Shown here piece by piece: positions 7,915-17,984 of a stretch of DNA of 64,000 bases. This DNA is from Salinisphaera hydrothermalis C41B8 (GTDB lineage: Bacteria > Pseudomonadota > Gammaproteobacteria > Nevskiales > Salinisphaeraceae). The stretch covers positions 62,001 to 126,000 of the forward strand of contig NZ_APNK01000007.1 of assembly GCF_000732535.1 (NCBI RefSeq), given 5' to 3'. The notes beneath the pieces were generated by a model, which saw only the letters and a program-made list of their open reading frames with translations, was not told the DNA's origin and did no database searches. A program made the translations under genes and the position numbers. The number at the start of each line of letters is the position of its first letter. The stretch's first letter is position 1.

Positions 7915-8227
7915 CTAGGGCCTGTTGCCGTTTCGTGCGAGTCCGCGCCAAGCGCTCCCTGAAAATTAACTAGGGGCGGCAAGACGAGGTGTAGCGAGCG
8001 TGGCGCAGCGGGCCTACGCGAGAAAGCTACAACGCTGGATTGCCGTCGTGTCGTTAATTGTTGTGCGCTTGCCCCTTCGGGTTGGGCCGCCCAAAAAATT
8101 AACCAGGGGCGCCCGGCGGCGTTGCGAATCTGGGTCGTGGTACGCCCAGAGCCGGCGACTCGCGCCTTGCCGGACACGATTTGCGGACGCCAACGCGGCG
8201 CTCGCACGAAACCTCAACAGATCCTAG
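7915..8227. mobile_element. MITE-like element, copy 1 (inverted relative to copy 2)
   Basis: This 313-bp noncoding element is flanked by CTAG on both sides (7915-7918 and 8224-8227). Its ends are imperfect inverted repeats: CTGTTGCCGTTTCGTGCGAG on the left against the complement of CTCGCACGAAACCTCAACAG on the right. The interior matches the reverse complement of 31241-31556 closely over its whole length, including GCGCTCCCTGAAAATTAACT and TCGGGTTGGGCCGCCC. No transposase is encoded, so it would need one in trans. It lies between aceA and ald without disrupting a gene. Confidence 0.82.
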
Positions 8228-8350
8228 CCATCCAGAGGCCTTCGGTCCGGAACGCCATTGTCGCCGTGTATGCGCCGTTTCCGTCTGCGCATCGAGCGAA
8301 GCGGCCGCGACATACGCGGCCGGCTTCACCTCATCGTTTCCGGAATCCCC

Positions 8351-9466
<1,116 letters not shown>

Positions 9467-9572
9467 GCTCGCTCCTGTGTCTGCGGCGCATGAGACCCAT
9501 AATAACCGGCACAACATGTCCGGCTGGCAACGGTAAGCACGGACGATGCCAACCGTCGCGTTGACCCCGGGT

Positions 9573-9590
9573 TATAATTTGTGATCACAA
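9573..9590 (+). promoter_or_regulatory. Promoter -10 with overlapping GntR-type operator for the puuD-like gene
   Basis: A TATAAT box (9573-9578) is followed immediately by the perfect 12-bp palindrome TTGTGATCACAA (9579-9590), where the transcription start would lie. Occupancy there would block initiation. A near-identical sequence, AATTTGTGATCACA, is present upstream of the puuA-like gene. The GntR gene between them is the obvious candidate repressor. Confidence 0.65.
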
Positions 9591-9618
9591 TTTGAAAGTT
9601 TCGTTCTCAGGACTGCTC

Positions 9619-10404
9619 ATGTCATCCAACCGCCCCCGAATCGGCGTCCCGGTCGATTGCAAGCTCATCGGCACCGATCCCAGCCATGTAGTCGGCGAAA
9701 AATATCTGGCGGCCGTTGCCCATGCGGCCGATTCGATCCCGCTGGTGCTGCCGGCGCGGGCCGCCGGCGCCGAGCTGGCATCATTGGAAACCCAGATCAG
9801 CGCCGATGACCAGCTCGCCGATCTCGACGGCCTGTTCCTGACCGGCAGCCCATCGAATATGGAACCCTGGCGTTATGGCAGCGACGCCCCGGGTGTCGGC
9901 CCGTTCGATCCGCAACGCGACGCCAACAATCTGGCCCTGCTAGGCGCGGCCATGGCGCGCGACATGCCCGTATTCACGGTATGTCGTGGTTTTCAGGAAC
10001 TGAATGTCGCCTGTGGCGGAACACTTTATACGGCGGTTCAGGACGTGCCGGGGCTATCCGATCACCGCGACGACCACGACGCGCCCCGCGAGTCGCGCTA
10101 TGCCCCGGTTCACCCGGTGGCACTCACCGAAGGCGGATGGATGGCCAATCTGCTGGGCACCCGGGAAATCACCGTCAATTCGTTGCACGGCCAGGGCATC
10201 GACCGGCTCGGCGACACTTTGGTCGCGGAGGCCCGCGCCCCGGATGGGCTGGTCGAGGCAGTACGGCATCGGGATCTGACATTCGTGGCCGGGGTGCAGT
10301 GGCACCCGGAATGGCGCTACGACGACAACCCGGTATCCAAGGCTCTTTTCCACGCTTTTGGCGATGCCGCGCGCGCGTATCGGCACCGGCGGCTGACGGG
10401 CTGA
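9619..10404 (+). CDS. puuD: Class-I glutamine amidotransferase-like gamma-glutamyl-GABA hydrolase
   Basis: This 261-residue protein is of the PuuD/peptidase C26 type. PuuD hydrolyses gamma-glutamyl-GABA to glutamate and GABA in the gamma-glutamylated putrescine pathway. The triad is visible: Cys122 in VCRGFQEL, His229 and Glu231 in QWHPEW. LTGSPSNMEP (74-83) is typical of this family. I choose the ATG at 9619, which has a CAGGA ribosome site, over a TTG at 9592. It forms one arm of a regulon with the GntR gene and the puuAB-like pair. The actual substrate may be another gamma-glutamyl amine. Confidence 0.82.
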   Translation: MSSNRPRIGVPVDCKLIGTDPSHVVGEKYLAAVAHAADSIPLVLPARAAGAELASLETQISADDQLADLDGLFLTGSPSNMEPWRYGSDAPGVGPFDPQRDANNLALLGAAMARDMPVFTVCRGFQELNVACGGTLYTAVQDVPGLSDHRDDHDAPRESRYAPVHPVALTEGGWMANLLGTREITVNSLHGQGIDRLGDTLVAEARAPDGLVEAVRHRDLTFVAGVQWHPEWRYDDNPVSKALFHAFGDAARAYRHRRLTG

Positions 10405-10540
10405 CGGGCCATTCAACCGCCGCCTCGCACCGGCCTTCGCGCTCGGGCGGCGCGGCGGCGTACCCCCGGTTATAGCGGCCTGATGCGCTGGATCAGGAGC
10501 TGCCGACAGGCGGCGCGTGAACCGAATCCGGCGGGCCGCG

Positions 10541-11287
10541 TCAGCCGGCGGCTTCCAGCTCGCGCCAGTCCTGCTCGGTCAGTGAACCGAGGCCTTCACG
10601 TACGTCGGCCTCGATCGCGAAACGCAACGCCTGCGCGTCGCGTGCGCTCACGGCGTGCAGCGCCTCGACGTGCCGGTCGACGATGTAATCGCTGCCGATG
10701 TGGTGAATCGCCAGGCGCAGGAACGGGGAGAACTGTAGCCATACCGATTCGATCAAGGGCATGACGGCCGAAGCGTCGCCCACGTCGTAGAGCGTGAAAT
10801 GGAAAGCCCGATGACGCTGTAGATAACCGCGGATATCGCCGGCCTCGATCGCGGCATCCACCTCGGCGTCAAGCTCCCACAGGCGCTCCAGGTGTGCGTC
10901 GTCGATCAGCGGCATGGCGCGTTCGGCGGCGAAGGCCTCCAGATTCGCGCGCACCGCGCACAGATCGGAGAGCTTCGCCGGCGTCATGCGCGGCACGCTG
11001 ACCCGGCGATTGCCGTGCGCTTCGAGCGCGCGCTCGGCCACCAGACGACGCAATGCTTCGCGTACCGGCGTCGGGCTCGTGCCCAGCATCTGCGCGATAC
11101 CGCGCAGGGTCACGCTACGCCCGGGCACGAACTGGCCCGTCAGCACGGCTTCCTTGAGCTGGAGATAAACCCACTCCTGGCGCGTGATCCCGGCGTCGCC
11201 GAGCTCCACGGGGGCAATCTGAGTGTCGTCGATGGATGCCTGGGAGTGTGCCAAACCAATACCGGAAAGACCCTGCCGAGGGCTCAA
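10541..11287 (-). CDS. GntR-family (FadR/FCD) transcriptional regulator
   Basis: This protein of up to 248 residues has a winged helix-turn-helix at about 38-100 (LRGIAQMLGTSPTPVREALR) and an all-helical FCD ligand-binding domain at about 110-235. That makes it a FadR-subgroup GntR regulator. The start is uncertain: a TTG at 11287 and another in-frame TTG or GTG within the first 27 codons are possible, with no ATG before the DNA-binding domain. It lies between the puuD-like gene and the divergent puuA-like gene. The palindrome TTGTGATCACA found before both is a plausible operator, so it probably represses this amine-catabolism set and is relieved by a pathway intermediate. Confidence 0.87.
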   Translation of the reverse strand: MSPRQGLSGIGLAHSQASIDDTQIAPVELGDAGITRQEWVYLQLKEAVLTGQFVPGRSVTLRGIAQMLGTSPTPVREALRRLVAERALEAHGNRRVSVPRMTPAKLSDLCAVRANLEAFAAERAMPLIDDAHLERLWELDAEVDAAIEAGDIRGYLQRHRAFHFTLYDVGDASAVMPLIESVWLQFSPFLRLAIHHIGSDYIVDRHVEALHAVSARDAQALRFAIEADVREGLGSLTEQDWRELEAAG

Positions 11288-11339
11288 CTTTAGCAGAGCG
11301 CTCAGACCGGCGTTGCAGCCAAGCCAGCCGGTTGCTAAT

Positions 11340-11350
11340 TTGTGATCACA
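11340..11350. promoter_or_regulatory. GntR-type operator upstream of the puuA-like gene
   Basis: TTGTGATCACA, inside AATTTGTGATCACATTTTCAAA, repeats the palindrome at 9579-9590 with its flanks. It lies 22 bases before the puuA-like start codon and 53 bases before the divergent GntR start, so one dimer could control both directions. Confidence 0.62.
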
Positions 11351-11371
11351 TTTTCAAATGTAGCCACTGCC

Positions 11372-12733
11372 ATGTCGCAAGCCGCCCTGCCGGCCGACGC
11401 ACGCGCCGTGATCGACGCGATGCCGAAACTGGAATTCATCGAAGCCTATATCGTGGATATCAACGGCATCGCCCGCGGCAAGCGGCTGCCCGCCGCCAGC
11501 CTCGAGCGCGTATACAGCAAGGGGCTCAACCTGCCGGTATCGACACCGTTGCTCGATATCTGGGGTCACGAAGTCGAAGATACCGGACTGGCGATCGCCT
11601 CCGGCGACGCGGACCGCCCGTGCCTGCCGGTGGCCGGGAGCCTGCGGCCCATGCCCTGGAGCACGCGCGGCTCGGCCCAGATGCTGCTGATGATGCACGA
11701 ACCGGACGGCAGCCGCTTCGCCGGCGATCCGCGCGCGATTCTGGCCGCCGTGCTGGATCGGCTCGCGGCCCGCGGCCTGACGCCGGTGGTGGCCACCGAG
11801 CTCGAATTCCGCCTGTTCGAGGCCGAACCGGACGCCACCGGGCGCCCCGTCCCCGCGCATCTGTCGACTCGGCCCGGCCGGCGCTCGCAGCTTTACGGCA
11901 TCGAGGAACTGGATAACCTCGATGATCTGTTCGGCGATATCGAGACAGCCTGTCTAGCCCAGGGGTTGCCGATGGATACGCTGATCTCGGAACAGGGCGA
12001 GGCGCAGTACGAAATCAACCTCGAACACGTGGGCGATGCTTTGCTGGCCGCCGACCAAACGATCCTGCTCAAGCGCACGATCAAGGCCTGCGCCCGTCGC
12101 CACGGGCTGGCCGCGAGCTTCATGGCCAAGCCGTTCGGCGACTCTTCCGGCAACGGCATGCACGTACATATCAGCCTGCTCGATGCGGATGGGCACAATG
12201 TGTTCGCCGATGACCAAAGCGAAACCAGCGCGCTGATGCAGTGCGTAGCAGGCCTGCTGGAGACCATGGCCGAGTCGACCGCGATCTTCGCGCCACACGA
12301 CAATTCGTTCCGGCGTTTTCAGGCCGCCAGCCATGCCCCGCTCGCGCCCGCCTGGGGCGTGGACAACCGGACCACCGCGATCCGTCTGCCGCTGGCCGAG
12401 CCGAACGCATCGCGCATCGAACATCGCGTGGCCGGCGCCGACGCCAATCCGTATCTGGTGCTGGCCGCGGTGCTGGCCGGCATGGAACACGGTATGGCGA
12501 AACAGCTCACGCCGCCCCCGGAAACCGTGGGCGATGCCTATAGCCAGCACGATCCCTCGCTGCCCGATGCCTGGGGAACAGCGATCGAGGCGTTCGAGGA
12601 ATCGAGTTTCATCGCCGAGTATCTCGGCGCCGACTACCAGCGCTGGTATGCCGCCGCCAAGCGCCAGGAGCGCGAGCGCCTGCGGGCGATCGTGCCGGCC
12701 GCCGAATACGACGCCTACCTGCGCACCGTCTAG
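11372..12733 (+). CDS. puuA: Glutamine synthetase family protein, probable gamma-glutamylputrescine synthetase
   Basis: This 453-residue protein is of the glutamine synthetase fold and would join glutamate to the amino group of putrescine or another amine with ATP. The N-terminal beta-grasp part contains DINGIARGKRLP. The catalytic domain has the Mg/ATP signatures around ELEFRLFE, GEAQYEINLEH and FMAKPFGDSSGNGMHVHISL. The C-terminal NRTTAIRLP and ASRIEHRVAGADANPYL motifs are conserved in PuuA-type members. It lacks the adenylylation-site tail of GlnA, and its neighbours (FAD oxidase, PuuD-like hydrolase) support amine catabolism over ammonia assimilation. The ATG at 11372 is preferred to a GTG at 11342 that would sit inside the operator. 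Confidence 0.85.
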   Translation: MSQAALPADARAVIDAMPKLEFIEAYIVDINGIARGKRLPAASLERVYSKGLNLPVSTPLLDIWGHEVEDTGLAIASGDADRPCLPVAGSLRPMPWSTRGSAQMLLMMHEPDGSRFAGDPRAILAAVLDRLAARGLTPVVATELEFRLFEAEPDATGRPVPAHLSTRPGRRSQLYGIEELDNLDDLFGDIETACLAQGLPMDTLISEQGEAQYEINLEHVGDALLAADQTILLKRTIKACARRHGLAASFMAKPFGDSSGNGMHVHISLLDADGHNVFADDQSETSALMQCVAGLLETMAESTAIFAPHDNSFRRFQAASHAPLAPAWGVDNRTTAIRLPLAEPNASRIEHRVAGADANPYLVLAAVLAGMEHGMAKQLTPPPETVGDAYSQHDPSLPDAWGTAIEAFEESSFIAEYLGADYQRWYAAAKRQERERLRAIVPAAEYDAYLRTV

Positions 12734-12759
12734 CCCCACCGCGATTCGAGACCGAGCCC

Positions 12760-14067
12760 ATGAGCCGAAACCCGAACAACCAGACTTTCCCGGCGCCCCA
12801 TGCGCCGTCCTATTACGCCGCAACCGCGCACACCGCGCCGGAACGCCCGCCGCTGGCCGGCGCCGTCAACACCCAGGTTTGCGTGGTCGGCGCCGGCTTT
12901 TCCGGGCTGGCGACCGCCGTGTCACTGGCCGAACGCGGTTATCAGGTGGTTGTGGTCGAAGCGAGCCACGTCGGCTGGGGCGCGTCCGGCCGCAACGGCG
13001 GCCAGCTGGTCAACGGTTATTCGCGCGACCTGGACGTCGTGGAGAGCCGCTACGGCGCCCAGGCCGCCCAGGCGCTTGGCTCAATGGCGTTCGAAGGCGC
13101 CGCCATCATCCGCGAGCGCGTGGCGCGTTACGGCATCGATTGCGATCTGCGCGACGGCGGCGTGTTCGCCGCCCTCAACGACAACCAGCTCGATGAGCTC
13201 AAGACCCGGGTGAAGAGCTGGCAGTCGTACGGCAACGACGAGCTGCAGATGCTCGACGAACGGGCGATTCGCGAGCACAGCAATACCGATCTCTATGTCG
13301 GCGGGCTGCTCGACAAGCGCGGCGGGCATCTGCATCCGCTGAATCTGGCGCTGGGCGAAGCGGCGGCGCTCGAGTCGCTGGGCGGGGTGATTTACGAGCG
13401 CTCGCCGGTCACGAGCGTCCAGTCGGGCAGCAAGCCCATGGTCCATACGGCCGGTGGCCAGGTTCGTGCCGATACGGTCGTGGTCTGCGGCAACGCCTAT
13501 CTCGGCAAGGCCGTGCCGGCGCTGCGCGACCGGGTGATGCCGGTGGCGACACAGGTCATGGCTACCGAACCGCTCGGCGCCGAAACCGCCAATCGCCTGA
13601 TGCCGGCCGGCAGCTGCGTCGAGGACTGCAACTACATGCTCGACTACTACCGCATGAGTGCGGATCACCGGCTGCTGTTCGGCGGCGGCACGGTTTATGG
13701 CGGCACCACGCCGGCCGACATCGAAGCCAAGCTGCGCCCGCATCTGGCCCGCACCTTTCCCGAACTGGCCAAGGCGCGTATCGACTATGCCTGGTCGGGC
13801 AACTTCGCACTCACGCTCACCCGTATTCCGCATATGGGCGAGCTGGAAGACAACGTGTACTTCACCCACGGTTATTCCGGCCACGGCGTGACCACGACGC
13901 ACCTGGCCGGGCGCCTCTTGGCCGAAGCGATCGACGGCGAACACGAGCGCTTCGAGGCGTTCGCCGCGCTGCGTAATTACCCGTTCCCGGGCGGGCGCTT
14001 GTTCCGCGTGCCGCTATCGGTACTGGGCTCCTGGTATTACCAGGCACGAGAGAAGATGGGGCTGTAA
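12760..14067 (+). CDS. puuB: FAD-dependent oxidoreductase, probable gamma-glutamylputrescine oxidase
   Basis: This 435-residue D-amino-acid-oxidase-fold flavoprotein has the FAD Rossmann motif GAGFSG (44-49) followed by a conserved acidic residue in VVVVEA. The GWGASGRNGGQ loop is characteristic of the PuuB/OrdL group. PuuB oxidises gamma-glutamylputrescine to the aldehyde, releasing ammonia and H2O2. It starts 26 bases after the puuA-like stop, so the two form an operon in pathway order. No aldehyde dehydrogenase (puuC) or transaminase (puuE) is present here. Confidence 0.85.
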   Translation: MSRNPNNQTFPAPHAPSYYAATAHTAPERPPLAGAVNTQVCVVGAGFSGLATAVSLAERGYQVVVVEASHVGWGASGRNGGQLVNGYSRDLDVVESRYGAQAAQALGSMAFEGAAIIRERVARYGIDCDLRDGGVFAALNDNQLDELKTRVKSWQSYGNDELQMLDERAIREHSNTDLYVGGLLDKRGGHLHPLNLALGEAAALESLGGVIYERSPVTSVQSGSKPMVHTAGGQVRADTVVVCGNAYLGKAVPALRDRVMPVATQVMATEPLGAETANRLMPAGSCVEDCNYMLDYYRMSADHRLLFGGGTVYGGTTPADIEAKLRPHLARTFPELAKARIDYAWSGNFALTLTRIPHMGELEDNVYFTHGYSGHGVTTTHLAGRLLAEAIDGEHERFEAFAALRNYPFPGGRLFRVPLSVLGSWYYQAREKMGL

Positions 14068-14230
14068 GACGCGCCATGCGCGACCGCCCGTTCGAAGAGC
14101 CGGGCATGGCACCCCGGCCATGCGACGTTGTCGGGCGTACACAAGACAGCGCCGCCTCGCGCCCGCCATTCGCGCTCGCCGCCGCGTGGCCATCCGATCG
14201 GCGGCACGTCCGACGTCGACGCGCCGGGCT

Positions 14231-15559
14231 TCAGGCGCGCGGCAATGCCTCCGTCTCGGCCCGGGAGGCGGTCGCCGAGTCGAGCACGATCTCGATCCGC
14301 GTGCCCACACCCGGCTCGCTATCGGCATGGATCGACCAGCCCTGACGGTCGCAGATGCGCGACACGAGATAAAGTCCGATACCCAGCCCGGGGCTGTCGG
14401 CCGTGCGGTACTGCCGCTCGAAGATATGGGTGAGCGCCTCCGCCGGCAGGCCACTGCCGGTGTCGGTCACGCAGATGCGTTCGGGCGTGACCTCGACCCA
14501 TAGCCGACCGTTTTCGGTATGGCGCACGGCGTTGTCGATCAGATTGTGCAACACGCTGTAGATCACGCCATCGGGTAGCGGCAGCGGTGTCGAGCGCGCT
14601 TCGACCGACAACTCGACGCCGTTGGCCTCCATCGCATCGCGCTGGTATACGAGCACGTCATCCAGCACCACCGCGGCATCGCTGAGTGTTTCGTTTTCCC
14701 GCTGCTGGTCGCGAGCCAGATACAGCAGTGCCGTGACCAGGCGCTGCATGCGTTCACAGGCATGGCGCACCCGGGCGACCCGGTTGCGGGCCCGCTCGTC
14801 CAGGTCGGGCATGCCATCGAGCAATTCACTGGCATTGAGCGCAACAGCCAACGGCGTACGCAGCTCATGGCTGGCGTCCTCGGTGAAGGCTTTCTCGCGG
14901 GCGATGGCCGCATCGAAACGCCCAATGAGCTCGTCGAAACTCTCGGCGATATCGCGCATATCGCGATCACCGTAATCCGCGGCGATGGGCGGGTTCGATT
15001 GCCCCGGCCGATAGCTCGACAGACGCTCGGCGAGGCGCCGCACCGGACGCAGGATCAGATAGGAAAAGCCGATGCCGATCAGCAGCGCCAGCACGATCAC
15101 GACGCTCAGGGTGGCCCAGCCAAGCGTGGCCAATCGATCCTCGAACTCTTTGACGTCCTGGACGTTGACCATCATGTAGATAGCGGCGTTGTCCACGTCG
15201 CGTCGCGCCGCGTAATACTGGCGGCCGTGATAGCGCACCACGTCGTACTGATTATTGGCGATGCGCTGCAACACGGCGGGCAACGACTGGTCATGGGCCG
15301 GCGAGTGGCTCACGTAAACCCAGCCGGTCGAGCCGCGCCGACCGCTGATGGGCACGCCATGCTTGTAATCGAGAACCAGGCTGGCGAGCTCCCGGTCGAT
15401 GGTATCGAACTGAAGCTCGTCCTGGAGAATGCTGACGAACGCATAGATCGCCAGCGCGAAGCCGATACAGGCCGCGAACGCGACCGACAACATGCCGATC
15501 GAGACGCGCGTGCGGAGTCCGACCGCCGCGGACAGCGTCCGGCGCAGACGAGCGATCAC
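14231..15559 (-). CDS. Two-component sensor histidine kinase
   Basis: This 442-residue inner-membrane kinase has a first membrane segment at about 20-45, a periplasmic sensor of about 100 residues, a second segment at about 147-170 and a HAMP-like linker. The dimerisation domain has the phospho-accepting His231 in DASHELRTPL. The ATP-binding domain has N-box NLIDNAVRH, DTGSGLP and GLGIGLYLV. The overall plan is like PmrB/QseC, with a short N-terminal tail. The start is GTG, overlapping the stop of the response regulator gene by 3 bases, so the pair is translationally coupled. The signal sensed is unknown. Confidence 0.92.
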   Translation of the reverse strand: MIARLRRTLSAAVGLRTRVSIGMLSVAFAACIGFALAIYAFVSILQDELQFDTIDRELASLVLDYKHGVPISGRRGSTGWVYVSHSPAHDQSLPAVLQRIANNQYDVVRYHGRQYYAARRDVDNAAIYMMVNVQDVKEFEDRLATLGWATLSVVIVLALLIGIGFSYLILRPVRRLAERLSSYRPGQSNPPIAADYGDRDMRDIAESFDELIGRFDAAIAREKAFTEDASHELRTPLAVALNASELLDGMPDLDERARNRVARVRHACERMQRLVTALLYLARDQQRENETLSDAAVVLDDVLVYQRDAMEANGVELSVEARSTPLPLPDGVIYSVLHNLIDNAVRHTENGRLWVEVTPERICVTDTGSGLPAEALTHIFERQYRTADSPGLGIGLYLVSRICDRQGWSIHADSEPGVGTRIEIVLDSATASRAETEALPRA

Positions 15560-16233
15560 GTCGTTTCGAGCAGCCGGTAGCCCACGCCATGCACGGTATG
15601 GATGACGGGCTGCTCCGCTGCGGCCTCGAGCAGCTCACGCAGCCGGTGTACATGCCCGCGCAGCGCGGCATCCGATTCCGGCGGCTCGCCGTTCCAGATC
15701 TTGGCTTCGAAATCGGCCCGCGACACCAGCCCCGGAGACGCCCGCATCAGCATCTCGAGCATGGCGAAACCGATGGGGGTCAGCTCGATCGGCCGGTCGC
15801 GATAGCGCACCACGTGGCTATCGACGTCCAGACTCAGCGCCCCCACGGTCAACGGGCCGGCGCCCACTGGCTGGTGGCGGCGCACGATCGCGCTCAGGCG
15901 CAGATACAGCTCGCGCAGCGAAAAGGGTTTGACCAGATAATCATCGGTGCCGGCCTCGAAGCCCTCGATCCGATCCTCGACCGTGTCACGCGCGGTGAGC
16001 ATCAGGATGGGCGTATTCACGCCCTGCTCCTGGCGCAGGCGACGACACAGCGAAATCCCGTCCAGCCGCGGCAGGCGCAGATCGAGAATCAACGCATCGT
16101 AGGATTCGGTGGCGCACAGCTGCAGGCCAATTCGCCCGTCGCTGGCATAGTCCGGCTCGTCGCCCTGCTCTTCCAGATACTCGCCGAGATTGGCGGCAAG
16201 CGTCGGGTCGTCTTCGACGATCAATACGCGCAT
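15556..16233 (-). CDS. OmpR-family response regulator
   Basis: This 225-residue DNA-binding regulator partners the kinase just downstream. The receiver domain has the acidic pair in VEDD (7-9), phospho-acceptor Asp51 in LILDLRLP and the conserved Lys in VKPFSLREL. A winged-helix OmpR effector domain follows (about 125-225, ending HTVHGVGYRLLET). The Met at 16233 is chosen because the receiver's first strand (RVLIVEDD) begins at residue 2; the frame stays open upstream to 16392 without support. Target genes cannot be inferred. Confidence 0.93.
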   Translation of the reverse strand: MRVLIVEDDPTLAANLGEYLEEQGDEPDYASDGRIGLQLCATESYDALILDLRLPRLDGISLCRRLRQEQGVNTPILMLTARDTVEDRIEGFEAGTDDYLVKPFSLRELYLRLSAIVRRHQPVGAGPLTVGALSLDVDSHVVRYRDRPIELTPIGFAMLEMLMRASPGLVSRADFEAKIWNGEPPESDAALRGHVHRLRELLEAAAEQPVIHTVHGVGYRLLETT

Positions 16234-16304
16234 CGATGCCTCACATCCGTGGTCTGACGCCGCTGCGCGCAGGCGCTGCAACGGGACCGGACTGTCCAGA
16301 TGCA

Positions 16305-17057
16305 TCAATCCCGACGGGGATCGCCCTTCACCGCAACCAGCGACTCGAAGTTGTACCACCGGAAGAATGAATCCACGCTCGCAAATCCGCAATGGCGAAG
16401 CAGGTCGTGATTCTCGTCGCTGCGATATGGCACGAGGACGTTTTCCAAGGCCTCGCGTTTATTACGAATTTCCGTGTCCGAATAACCGCGATTGCGCTTG
16501 TAATCGTAGTAGAACTCGATATAAAGCCGGTTGAGCAACGAATCGCCCACCAGGATCTTTTCGGACAGAAACAGCACACCGCCCGGGCGCAGCGCCGCCG
16601 CAATCGCGCGCACCAGCGCTTCGCGCGCGACCGGGCGCACGAACTGCAGCGTCCAGTTCATGATCACCATATCGCAGCTCGACAGCGCCAGCGAGCCGTT
16701 CAGTTCGCCGTGAATCAGGTCGATCCGATCGGACAATCCGCGCTCGGCGATCTTCTCGCCAGCGCGGTCGAGCATGTCGGGCGCGTTGTCGATGCCGACA
16801 AAACGGGCCCCGGCCGGGCAGCCCCGGTGCCCGGCGATCGCCGCCAGCGTGGTCGCCGTTGAACATCCCAGGTCGTAGACCAGGCTGTCGCCATCCGGCA
16901 GCAACGACACGGCCAGCTCGGTCTGCATGCGCTGGACTTCGTCATAGAACGGCACGCTTCGCGACACCATGTCGTCGAACACGCCGGCGACGTGCGCATC
17001 GAACGCGAAATCCGAGGGCCGCCATTCCTCGTCGAATACTCGATCGGTCGGAGTCAT
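16305..17057 (-). CDS. cmoA: Carboxy-S-adenosyl-L-methionine synthase-like methyltransferase
   Basis: This 250-residue class-I SAM-fold protein aligns along its length with CmoA. CmoA makes carboxy-SAM from SAM and prephenate for the cmo5U34 modification of tRNA wobble uridines. Seen motifs are VFDDMVSRSVP near the N terminus, SAM motif VYDLGCSTA (60-68), VGIDNAPDML, NWTLQFV and LFLSEKI, the order found in CmoA. The usual partner cmoB is not adjacent, so assignment rests on sequence alone. An ICMT-like gene ends 15 bases before its start on the same strand. Confidence 0.82.
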   Translation of the reverse strand: MTPTDRVFDEEWRPSDFAFDAHVAGVFDDMVSRSVPFYDEVQRMQTELAVSLLPDGDSLVYDLGCSTATTLAAIAGHRGCPAGARFVGIDNAPDMLDRAGEKIAERGLSDRIDLIHGELNGSLALSSCDMVIMNWTLQFVRPVAREALVRAIAAALRPGGVLFLSEKILVGDSLLNRLYIEFYYDYKRNRGYSDTEIRNKREALENVLVPYRSDENHDLLRHCGFASVDSFFRWYNFESLVAVKGDPRRD

Positions 17058-17072
17058 CAGCTTGGCCTCGAG

Positions 17073-17801
17073 CTAACTGGCATTCCACGGCCGCAGGCGC
17101 CGGGTCTTCTTGAGAAAACGCGCCACGCCCCAGCCGATCGCCGTGAGCACGGCGATCCCAACCAGCCACGGCGCCCAGGCGCCCAGCGCGTCCGCACGAG
17201 CCGCCTTGATGCCCAGCAGAATCAACACGATAAGCATGGTCGTCATCAAGGTGCCGTATTCGCGCAGCACCACGGCCGCCCAGTCGAAACGGTGCCCGGA
17301 AGCCACGCGCAGCAGGGCGGGCGGCGACGGCAGCCAGCGCGGGACGCGGCGACAGTACTCGCGATACTCCTCGCCGAACTCCGCCACCAGAAACGATTCC
17401 TCGGCCGCAATGATGGCGCGATAGACAAACCACCCGATCGCACTGCCGATGATCAGCCCCCACGGATTGCCCGCCAAGGCAAAAAAACCGACCACCATCG
17501 TGACGTTGCCGGTATACATCGGGTTACGGCAGATTGCGAAGACGCCGCCGGTTACCAGCCGATCCGCATGAATACGACCGTCACGGCCACCGCGACGAAT
17601 ATAGTCCAGCCCGATGGTGAGAATCCGAAGGCCCTGGCCCAACGCCAGCACGATCAGGCCGGCCAGAACGACCCAGCCTTCACCCGGCGCGCCGATCGAT
17701 ACCGGCGGCAGCAGCGCGCACACGATAATCAGCAGCAACGGGAAAACCACGTTGCGCGTACGAAAGAGGGTATGCCCCAGCGATGTCAGCAACTCAAACA
17801 A
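17073..17801 (-). CDS. Isoprenylcysteine carboxylmethyltransferase-like membrane protein
   Basis: This 242-residue integral membrane protein has about five or six hydrophobic segments. It carries the bacterial ICMT/PEMT-family signature CRNPMYTGN (91-99), followed by AAEESFLVAEFGEEYREYC (132-150). These residues form the SAM and lipophilic-substrate site in this family. Bacteria lack prenylated CaaX proteins, so the real methyl acceptor is unknown. The only available start is TTG at 17801, just after an in-frame stop, so the N terminus is slightly uncertain. It reads into cmoA 15 bases downstream. Confidence 0.72.
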   Translation of the reverse strand: MFELLTSLGHTLFRTRNVVFPLLLIIVCALLPPVSIGAPGEGWVVLAGLIVLALGQGLRILTIGLDYIRRGGRDGRIHADRLVTGGVFAICRNPMYTGNVTMVVGFFALAGNPWGLIIGSAIGWFVYRAIIAAEESFLVAEFGEEYREYCRRVPRWLPSPPALLRVASGHRFDWAAVVLREYGTLMTTMLIVLILLGIKAARADALGAWAPWLVGIAVLTAIGWGVARFLKKTRRLRPWNAS

Positions 17802-17984
17802 ACCGGTGACGCGCAGTTCAACCTAGCAGCATAGTTTCCGATTCGTTATCACTTCGTAACAAGGGCCCTCGTCGTCCCTCTCGGGCCGGCGCCCGGCACC
17901 AGGCCTCCTCATATGCCGGGAATGAACAATAGTCGCGTGTCCGATTGCGCGGCGATCGAACCATCCACTGCGATACAGCGGCCT

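Noticed and set aside
7854-8207. Proteins encoded within the MITE copies
   Set aside because: Open frames on all strands of copies 1 and 2 differ in length and are not conserved between the copies, so they are by-products of GC-rich sequence.
9561-9578. TTGACC as the -35 for the TATAAT before the puuD-like gene
   Set aside because: The spacing is only 6 bases, far too short; the real -35 is probably weak, or activity depends on an activator.
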